NCBI GenBank assembly: GCA_030634505.1
Contig: DAOWAQ010000150.1
Span: 1-5,444 of the forward strand
DNA from: Calditrichia bacterium
Lineage (GTDB): Bacteria; Calditrichota; Calditrichia; JAJRVZ01
DNA length: 5,444 nucleotides
Reading direction: 5' to 3'
The position numbers and the translations under genes are program-made. Shown here piece after piece: positions 1 to 4,760 of the stretch (within the stretch, counting starts at the first letter, position 1; each line of letters starts with the position of its first letter). The notes beneath the pieces were generated by a model. That model searched no databases. It saw nothing but the letters and a program-made list of their open reading frames with translations, and was not told the DNA's origin.

Positions 1-1110
1 GAAATAATTGATCCATTTACTAAACATAAAAAAAGAATGTTGATGTTTGGTTCCAATAATTATCTGGGACTGGCAAACCACCCTTTTGTTCGCGAACAGG
101 TCAAGAAAGCAATTGACAAATTTGGTGTGGGAATTGGTGGTCCACCCTTGCTGAACGGGTACACAAATCTTTACCGTGAACTTGAAGAAAATCTTGCTTC
201 ATTAAAACATGCTGAAGACAGCCTACTTTTTTCCAGTGGGTATGCAGCCAATGTGGGATTGGTATCTGCGCTTATTAATCACGGTGATAAAGTAGTCTAC
301 GATGAGTATAGTCATGCTTCATTTTGCGATGGATTGCGTATGGCAAAAGCAGACGCAATCTCATTTAAACATAATGATATGAATGAACTTGAATCTCTGC
401 TAAATCAAAATAATAGTTCATCTGGTGAGACGTTCGTTGGTGTTGAAGGTGTTTATTCAATGGATGGAGATTTGGCACCGCTTGATAAAGTGGCTCCTTT
501 GTGTAAAAAAAATAATACAATATTGATTGTTGATGATGCACATGGTACAGGAGTTATGGGAGAAACCGGAAGTGGCACAGCGGAACATTTTGAAGTTGAC
601 GAATTGGTTGATATTACTATGGGTACATTTAGTAAAACATTTGGGGTTTGTGGTGGATTTATTTCTGCTTCCAAGCCGATTATCAATTATTTACGTTTTT
701 TTGCCCGGTCACATATGTTTTCTGCTTCATTACCTCCGGTGATAATTACATCTGTACTGGCAGGGTTAAAAGTTATTAAAAATCAACTTGAACTTATAAA
801 AACACTTAATGAGAATATTAAATATATCAGCAAAGGATTGAAAAAATTAGGATTTAATATTAATCCGCAATCTGCAATCATTGCCCTTCGTGTTCCTGAA
901 ACTATGAATATCAGGGAAGCCGCATATCACTTTCACAAAGCCGGGATTTTTGTTAATTCTATTGAATATCCTGCAGTTCCGGTAAATCAACAGAGATTCC
1001 GTATCAGTTTAATGGCAACGCATACAAAAGAAGATATTAATAAGCTGCTCACAATTATTGAAGAAGTATGGATATTATTTAATCGAGAAATAAAACTAAA
1101 AGCATCATAG
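1..1110 (+). CDS. Alpha-oxoamine synthase, serine-palmitoyltransferase-like (5' partial)
   Basis: This is a PLP-dependent enzyme of the alpha-oxoamine synthase family, which condenses an amino acid with an acyl thioester and releases CO2. The frame is open at base 1, so 369 codons are seen and the true start lies upstream; family members are about 390-420 residues, so roughly 30-50 residues are missing. The ATG at 37 is internal, because the conserved stretch before NNYLGL begins upstream of it. Landmarks, numbered from the first visible codon: FGSNNYLGL near the start; GYTNLYRELEENLA; the SHASFCDG loop; the DDAHG motif with Asp178 (expected to bind the PLP ring nitrogen) and His181; and TFSKT with the Schiff-base Lys212. 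The RVLMFGSN-like start (here RMLMFGSN), GVYSMDGDLAPL and a C-terminal MATHTKEDI resemble serine palmitoyltransferase more than BioF or Kbl, but the amino-acid substrate cannot be read from sequence (serine, glycine, alanine and cysteate are all used in the family). It is followed after 15 bases by a BtaA-like gene, which suggests lipid chemistry. Family is certain; the substrate is inferred. Confidence 0.93.
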   Translation, partial: EIIDPFTKHKKRMLMFGSNNYLGLANHPFVREQVKKAIDKFGVGIGGPPLLNGYTNLYRELEENLASLKHAEDSLLFSSGYAANVGLVSALINHGDKVVYDEYSHASFCDGLRMAKADAISFKHNDMNELESLLNQNNSSSGETFVGVEGVYSMDGDLAPLDKVAPLCKKNNTILIVDDAHGTGVMGETGSGTAEHFEVDELVDITMGTFSKTFGVCGGFISASKPIINYLRFFARSHMFSASLPPVIITSVLAGLKVIKNQLELIKTLNENIKYISKGLKKLGFNINPQSAIIALRVPETMNIREAAYHFHKAGIFVNSIEYPAVPVNQQRFRISLMATHTKEDINKLLTIIEEVWILFNREIKLKAS

Positions 1111-1112
1111 TC

Positions 1113-1118
1113 AGGGAG
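1113..1118 (+). promoter_or_regulatory. Ribosome binding site of the BtaA-like gene
   Basis: AGGGAG lies 7 bases before the ATG at 1126, inside the 15-base gap after the synthase stop codon. It fixes the start of the second gene and supports co-transcription with the first, since there is no room for a separate promoter and terminator. Confidence 0.7.
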
Positions 1119-1125
1119 AATTGTA

Positions 1126-2220
1126 ATGGATTCATTTCTAAATACAATTAATTATTCTTCTTATAATGAAGACGGAACTTCCGAATTAAAGGCGCTAAAC
1201 ATTGCCCCCAACGACAATGTTTTATGTATCACAGGCAGCGGTGCTCGTACATTGGATCTTCTAATTGCCACTCCAAATTCAATTATTTCCATTGATTATA
1301 ATCCAACCCAAAACTTCCTGCTGGAATTAAAAATAACAGCAATCCGGGAACTTTCATATGATGAATTCCTCGCTTTTATAGGCATAAGACCCTCATCAAA
1401 AAGAAAAACAATTTATGCTAATATTAAATCTTCACTTTCATCCGAAGCACTTTCATTTTGGGATAATAATCAATCTATAATAGAAAACGGCGCTATCTAC
1501 TGCGGACGATGGGAAAGGTATTTTCGATTGCTATCCCTTGCCGTACGCTTTACGCGGCCAAAACTTCTTTACAGGTTATTTAGTGTATCAACTATATCAG
1601 AACAAGAAAGTATCTGGCGGGAAGAGTGGGATAACAAGCTGTGGCGAATTTTTTTAAAGACAATAGGTGGAAAACTCATATGGAAATATTTTTTAAGAGA
1701 TCCTGGATTTTATCAGCATGTACCTGGCGATTTCTGCATCTCTGATTATCTGATTAATAAGTTTAATGAAGCGGTTCAGTCGGTTCAGTTCAGAAGAAGT
1801 GTTTTCGCAACATTGCTGTTTTGGGGAAAATTTATTGAAACTAATGTTTTGCCTCTTCACATGCAAAAGGAAAATTTTCCAATACTAAAACGCAATATTA
1901 ATCATATCAATATTATAAGCACAGGATTGGGCGAACATCTTAATAAATGCAAACCGAAGTCCTATGACAAATATTCATTGTCAGATTTTTCGTCCTACAC
2001 GAATGAAGTAGAATATGAAAATATCTGGAATGGAATTGTCTCAACTGCCCGCCCGAATGCGCGTATTTGTGAAAGACAATTTTTAGTAAAAAGAGATATC
2101 CCAACTAAGTTCAAACACTTTATTAAAAGAAATCAAGAATTAGAGGAAAAACTGACACGCGAAGATTCATCGATCTTTTACACTTTTTTAATTGGACAAA
2201 TAAACGGGACAAAATCATGA
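1126..2220 (+). CDS. DUF3419 / BtaA-like S-adenosylmethionine 3-amino-3-carboxypropyl transferase
   Basis: A 364-residue protein of the DUF3419 family, whose known member BtaA moves the 3-amino-3-carboxypropyl group of S-adenosylmethionine onto diacylglycerol, making the homoserine headgroup of betaine lipids. What is seen: a methyltransferase-like SAM-binding core beginning NVLCITGSGARTLD (residues 31-44), the acidic strand end SIDYNPTQN (55-63), then LELKITAIRELSYDEFLAFIG (66-86), typical of BtaA; GAIYCGRWERYFRLL (122-136); and a C-terminal YDKYSLSDFSSY (280-291) followed by a basic ARPNARICERQFL stretch (308-320). No membrane segment or signal peptide is evident, so it is probably cytosolic or peripheral to the membrane. 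The start is set by the AGGGAG site. No BtaB-type N-methyltransferase is visible next to it; instead the next gene is a GNAT transferase, overlapping by 4 bases. The acceptor may therefore not be plain diacylglycerol. Family is confident; exact acceptor unknown, so no gene symbol is given. Confidence 0.85.
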   Translation: MDSFLNTINYSSYNEDGTSELKALNIAPNDNVLCITGSGARTLDLLIATPNSIISIDYNPTQNFLLELKITAIRELSYDEFLAFIGIRPSSKRKTIYANIKSSLSSEALSFWDNNQSIIENGAIYCGRWERYFRLLSLAVRFTRPKLLYRLFSVSTISEQESIWREEWDNKLWRIFLKTIGGKLIWKYFLRDPGFYQHVPGDFCISDYLINKFNEAVQSVQFRRSVFATLLFWGKFIETNVLPLHMQKENFPILKRNINHINIISTGLGEHLNKCKPKSYDKYSLSDFSSYTNEVEYENIWNGIVSTARPNARICERQFLVKRDIPTKFKHFIKRNQELEEKLTREDSSIFYTFLIGQINGTKS

Positions 2221-3221
2221 AGGATTTGAAAATTGAGCCCTACACACTAAATGACAATGAAGAAGCTCTTGCAATGGAAAGGCAATGTGTGCAGGGCAAA
2301 TCTATGGCATTTAGTTTTCAGCGCCCTTCATTTCATGCGCGTTCAGAAGTTTATGAGAATTATAAGATTTACTGTGCTAAAATCAATAATAAATTGGTGG
2401 GAATTTCTGCGGGCGGAGAAAAATTTGTAACACTTCACAGGAATAGAATCCGGACAGTTTACTTCTATGATTTGCGGATACATCCTGATTATCGCCATAG
2501 GGGAATCGCAAAATACCTGAATGATGCTGTAGTTGAATCATTTGGCACAAATGTGAATTGCTATTACTCCTTAATTGCCGGACAGAATATACGCGCATTT
2601 GAGATTGCCCGTAAAGGTTTTGGTGCAGAAGTTGTTATACCTTTTACTTATATAATTTTTCCAGTGTATAAAAAATTAACTTTGGATTCGCAGTATGAAA
2701 ACTCTGGTGCTACTGAAATCCATAACAATTTTATGGAACATAATGAAAAATTGGAATTTGTACCGGACTTTGATGAAAAAAAATTAGCCGGACATGTAAC
2801 CGGTTTTAAGAATAGTATCAGTGGCAGCTCAATCTGGACAAACGAAAATTTGCTTTGTGAACGTGTTGAAAGAATACCTCTTCATTTCCGGATTTATAGA
2901 ATATTCTCTAATGTATTACGACCATTCATTAGTTTACCTGTTATTCCCCAAAAGTATGAAACTCTAAAAAGTTGGATTTTATATGATTTCTTCGCAAAAA
3001 ATGTGCATTCAGCTCACCAGCTGTTATGTCACATCAACAATTTAGCTCTGAGCAAAGGTAAAACATTTTTATACATTTTAATACAAAATGGCGATCCGAA
3101 TCTGTTTTTACTAAAAAAAACGGGATTGAGGTATTTCAAACTGCCTTATTATTTTCTTGCCAAAGGTTCTACCATTCCCCAACAAGATGTAAAAATCTAT
3201 ATTGATATAAGAGATATCTAA
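2217..3221 (+). CDS. GNAT-family acyl/acetyltransferase with extra C-terminal domain
   Basis: A 334-residue protein whose first ~150 residues form a GNAT fold that uses an acyl-CoA (or acyl carrier) donor. What is seen: the strand VYFYDLRIHPDY (81-92) running into the acyl-donor loop R93-H-R95-G96-I-A98, which fits the (Q/R)-x-x-G-x-(G/A) motif A, then the helix KYLNDAVVESF; a later N-x-x-A-F-E-I-A-R-K-G-F-G-A segment (124-137) fits motif B. Residues about 150-334 are longer than a single GNAT domain and may be a second, degenerate GNAT-like half: IQNGDPNLFLLKKTGLRYFKLPYYFLAKG (289-317) resembles a motif B region, ending DVKIYIDIRDI. The ATG overlaps the previous stop as ATGA, and GGGA at 2206-2209 is a plausible ribosome site, so translation is probably coupled. 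In context it could N-acylate the amine left by the BtaA-like enzyme or an oxoamine product, but that is inference; plain small-molecule or protein acetylation remains possible. Confidence 0.82.
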   Translation: MKDLKIEPYTLNDNEEALAMERQCVQGKSMAFSFQRPSFHARSEVYENYKIYCAKINNKLVGISAGGEKFVTLHRNRIRTVYFYDLRIHPDYRHRGIAKYLNDAVVESFGTNVNCYYSLIAGQNIRAFEIARKGFGAEVVIPFTYIIFPVYKKLTLDSQYENSGATEIHNNFMEHNEKLEFVPDFDEKKLAGHVTGFKNSISGSSIWTNENLLCERVERIPLHFRIYRIFSNVLRPFISLPVIPQKYETLKSWILYDFFAKNVHSAHQLLCHINNLALSKGKTFLYILIQNGDPNLFLLKKTGLRYFKLPYYFLAKGSTIPQQDVKIYIDIRDI

Positions 3222-3530
3222 AATATTTTTTTTCAATAGCAAGACATACTTACTATTTTAAAAATTTGGTACTACTAGCTTTTGTGTGGGTAATATTTCT
3301 TTATTATCGGTACGTTATCTTTTAGGACTCATGCTATATCCTTCTCTTAAATTGATAAAAACAGACAGTACAATCGTTAATACAACCGTTGCGGCAGTAG
3401 AAATCCCAAAACAAACAGAATCCAATTATAAAACTATTTTTACAATAGCAGGGGCAGCCGCTGATTTATCCCTGGCTATCACGACTCTTCTCCTGATAAA
3501 TCCGATCCGGATTAATATGGGAGGCGGGTG
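3222..3530 (+). other. Intergenic stretch with short hydrophobic open frames, doubtful
   Basis: No convincing gene is recognised here. A run of eight T (3226-3233) follows the GNAT stop, with the short palindrome AGATATCT (3212-3219) before it; this is too weak to call a terminator. An open frame without ATG at 3206-3322 would encode a very hydrophobic stretch (KNLVLLAFVWVIFLYYRYVIF). A second frame, readable from GTG 3286 or ATG 3331 to TAA 3532-3534, would encode 82 or 67 residues with one likely membrane segment (IFTIAGAAADLSLAITTLLL) and the end INPIRINMGGGW. AGGA lies only 3 bases before ATG 3331. The two frames abut and are both hydrophobic, so they may be one decayed membrane-protein gene, but I do not recognise a family. 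Confidence 0.3.
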
Positions 3531-3534
3531 GTAA
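3331..3534 (+). CDS. Possible small single-span membrane peptide (67 aa), hypothetical
   Basis: Starting at ATG 3331, the frame gives a 67-residue product with a polar N-terminal half (SLKLIKTDSTIVNTTVAAVE), one hydrophobic segment of about 20-25 residues, and a short glycine-rich tail ending GGGW. A GTG at 3286 would extend it to 82 residues. The stop falls within a base or so of where the neighbouring transposase remnant loses its family resemblance, so the tail may mark an insertion or deletion junction rather than a natural C-terminus. I do not recognise the family, and it may not be expressed. Confidence 0.25.
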   Translation: MLYPSLKLIKTDSTIVNTTVAAVEIPKQTESNYKTIFTIAGAAADLSLAITTLLLINPIRINMGGGW

Positions 3535-3788
3535 TTAGCGCTGAACAAAAAGTGCGATAATTGTTTAGCCTGGAATCTATGACAAGACGTTTTGTCTGAT
3601 CTTAAGTACAGTTTATGTTCTTTGACATATAATTCAGTCTGAGACCGGGGTTGATATACTTGTTCAAAAAGAGCCTTTGCTTTGGCCTGTTTCAAATCAG
3701 TCACACTAAAACGAACATTTGTACTATTGGCGCTTACTTCTAATTTTACAAAACGGTAGAATTTACTTGTATTAAATCTTAACTTTAT
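3531..3788 (-). mobile_element. IS1380-family transposase remnant (3' part of the DDE domain)
   Basis: Read on the minus strand from 3788 (just after a TGA at 3791-3789), about 86 codons match the C-terminal DDE region of IS1380-type transposases: KFYRFVKLEVSANSTNVRFSV, then DLKQAKAKALFEQVYQPR, then SQTELYVKEHKLYLRSDKTS followed by CHRFQAKQ. The family's Y-(2)-R-(3)-E-(6)-K signature is complete: Tyr, Arg, Glu (codon 3635-3633, the expected catalytic Glu) and Lys are correctly spaced. Resemblance stops around the tyrosine codon at 3533-3531, where intact members continue for a further stretch. The two catalytic Asp regions that should lie upstream are absent, as are recognisable terminal inverted repeats. 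No start codon fits a full protein; the GTG at 3704 is internal. This is a dead fragment, not an active element. Confidence 0.75.
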
Positions 3789-3850
3789 TCATAGGATAAT
3801 TTATTTTCAATATATTGGTAATATTCTATCCTGGATTTTTAATAAACTCA
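3789..3850. other. AT-rich spacer between the IS remnant and the inverted-repeat element
   Basis: A short AT-rich stretch with no gene. It contains AGGATA near 3793 and its complement TATCCT near 3830, which could form a weak hairpin, but the arms are short and the significance is doubtful. Confidence 0.3.
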
Positions 3851-3851
3851 C

Positions 3852-4002
3852 GCCACAAAGGCACTAAGTCACTAGAGGTATATTTTTAAACAAAGTTTTG
3901 TGTATGAAAATTCACATTACTCGATAACCTTAACATTTTAAGAACTTTGTGTTCACCGGCAGGCGAATCCGCCCTTTGGCGTGATCTTTGAGCCTTGGTG
4001 GC
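3852..4002. repeat. Imperfect inverted-repeat element of about 150 bp (MITE/REP-like)
   Basis: The outer arms are 3852-3872 (GCCACAAAGGCACTAAG...) and 3981-4002, whose reverse complement begins GCCACCAAGGCTCAAAG. They align with 18 matches, three mismatches and one one-base gap. An inner pair, ACAAAGTT at 3890-3897 and AACTTTGT at 3943-3950, is exactly complementary and extends imperfectly outward, so the whole unit can fold as a long interrupted hairpin. No coding frame is convincing. The wording 'ccacaaaggcacnaag ... cttngngccttggtggc' resembles a dispersed intergenic repeat that I recall from many environmental bacterial genomes; that recollection needs a database search. It sits directly between the transposase fragment and the nucleotidyltransferase pseudogene. 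Confidence 0.6.
3956..3973. repeat. Small GC-rich palindrome nested in the inverted-repeat element
   Basis: CCGGCAGGCGAATCCGCC is far more GC-rich than its surroundings and contains GGCGAATCCGCC (3962-3973), a near-palindrome with GGCG/CGCC ends. It lies on the right arm between the inner and outer stems, and its removal would bring CTTTGTGTTC next to CTTTGGCGTG. This suggests a separate tiny REP-like unit inserted into the larger element, though it may simply be part of it. Confidence 0.4.
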
Positions 4003-4029
4003 TACGAATTATTCAGGACAAGTATAAGC

Positions 4030-4364
4030 GAAGATTATGTATATATTGCGGATGGATAATGCGGATTATGGGATATTGATTTTCTGATAAGTGACGAGGC
4101 TACAATTTAAATTTTAATCTCTAAAGGAAGAAAATTTTCCATTGACGGCGAAACGCTCGTTGTGCTGTCACAATGCATATAATTACTATGAAACTTCATT
4201 CTATCTCCTATAACAAGAGCCGGGAAATGAAAGATTTGCCCGATATAATTCAGTTGATAAAAATGAACGCTATTAATCCTAATAGCAAAGATATTAAAGA
4301 TTTGTTTGAAGAATATAATTTATTAGAATTATATGAGCGGGTTAAAGAAGCGGCAGGATATTGA
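4030..4364 (+). pseudogene. Nucleotidyltransferase (DUF6036/AbiEii-like) pseudogene
   Basis: The 3' end is clear: from the ATG at 4173 an open frame gives IITMKLHSISYNKSREMKDL followed by PDIIQLIKMNAI and a C-terminal LLELYERVKEAAGY, which fits the conserved MKLhA...R..KDl.DI..Li tail of small toxin-like nucleotidyltransferases. Just upstream, in another frame, SKGRKFSIDGETLVVLSQC (from 4117) fits the segment that normally precedes it; the frames join if one base is missing around 4165-4172. Further up in that same frame EDYVYIADG and GLWDIDFLISDE (up to 4107) resemble the GG...DID active-site region, but stops at 4057-4059 and 4108-4110 interrupt it and about 60-80 residues between the two regions are missing. 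The 63-residue ATG 4173 product alone would lack the catalytic site. The tail assignment is good; the DID assignment is tentative. Confidence 0.6.
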
Positions 4365-4365
4365 G

Positions 4366-4563
4366 ATGAAAAAGAAAGATAAATTAAATTTTCCTGTATT
4401 TAAAAGCGAATCCTTTCCGCCGTCGATACCTTCTCTTGACGAAATTAATAAATGGATAGAACATGATTATCAGTTTCTGTTCAACCGCAGGATTTATGAA
4501 AAAGAAAAACGGTTAAATTCCGTAAATGTTCGTTTTAAACTAATTCCTAAAACCTTACAGTAA
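4366..4563 (+). CDS. Small partner protein of the nucleotidyltransferase (65 aa, hypothetical)
   Basis: The ATG at 4366 is one base after the TGA of the preceding frame and 7 bases after AGGA (4355-4358), so this start is preferred over the in-frame ATG at 4333, which lies inside the upstream gene. The 65-residue product is basic at the N-terminus (MKKKDKLNF) and then has PSIPSLDEINKWIEHDYQFLFNRRIYEKEKR and a VNVRFKL motif. Small proteins with a PSLDE..(F/W)IE pattern and a V.(V/F)RF.L tail are, as I recall, commonly encoded just after nucleotidyltransferases of this type, in the manner of a toxin-antitoxin pair. Here the usual end at RFKL appears to be extended by IPKTLQ. No signal peptide or membrane segment. 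Since its partner is broken, it may be a surviving antitoxin-like orphan; function unproven. Confidence 0.55.
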   Translation: MKKKDKLNFPVFKSESFPPSIPSLDEINKWIEHDYQFLFNRRIYEKEKRLNSVNVRFKLIPKTLQ

Positions 4564-4712
4564 AAGCATATAATCTCCGGTATAACTACGGCATCATTAT
4601 CAAGAGTATTAATATTAACAAATACCGTATCAGAGATACCAAAGGCATTAGCCTCTCACTGATAGGTGATAGGACAATAGCCCTTTCCGAAATTCCTAAA
4701 TTCTTGAATTAA
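4551..4712 (+). other. Startless open frame, possible gene fragment
   Basis: Between a TAA at 4548-4550 and a TAA at 4710-4712 one frame stays open for 53 codons, reading for example NLRYNYGIIIKSININKYRI and GISLSLIGDRTIALSEIPKFLN. No ATG, GTG or ribosome site begins it, and it overlaps the last codons of the small partner gene. It could be the C-terminal scrap of a lost gene or just a chance open stretch; I recognise no family. Confidence 0.25.
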
Positions 4713-4737
4713 ACCCATTTTATCTCTTGTAATTTTG
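4704..4737 (+). promoter_or_regulatory. Candidate Bacteroidota-type promoter of the propeller sensor gene
   Basis: TAATTTTG at 4730-4737 matches the -7 consensus TAnnTTTG of Bacteroidota, and TTG at 4704-4706 lies at a tolerable distance upstream for the -33 element. The start of transcription would fall around 4744, leaving a leader of under 20 bases before ATG 4761. No purine-rich ribosome site precedes that ATG, only AT-rich sequence, which is common in this phylum. AT-rich sequence also yields such matches by chance. Confidence 0.35.
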
Positions 4738-4760
4738 TTTTCAATCGAATATATTCTATT

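Noticed and set aside
453..742. Open frames on the minus strand (453-686) and plus strand (527-742) inside the oxoamine synthase gene
   Set aside because: They lie wholly within a well-conserved enzyme gene in other frames, show no family motifs, and lack ribosome sites.
2383..2598. Minus-strand open frame of 71 codons inside the GNAT gene
   Set aside because: It is antisense to the conserved donor-binding region and has no recognisable protein features.
3212..3233. Intrinsic terminator after the GNAT gene (AGATATCT palindrome and T run)
   Set aside because: The palindrome is only 8 bases, all weak pairs but two, has no loop, and overlaps the stop codon; it would not make a stable terminator hairpin.
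3426..3704. A complete 92-residue minus-strand protein starting at GTG 3704
   Set aside because: The GTG is internal to transposase homology that continues upstream to about 3770, and the residues beyond 3531 no longer resemble the family, so this is a chimeric readout of a remnant and not a gene.
3852..4002. CRISPR array or tRNA/rRNA gene
   Set aside because: The repeat arms are inverted rather than regularly spaced direct repeats, and no cloverleaf or rRNA-like conserved segment is seen.
4040..4068. Short tandem duplication (TGCGGATGGATAA followed by TGCGGATTATGG)
   Set aside because: Only seven bases are identical between the copies; it is inside a pseudogene and could be chance.
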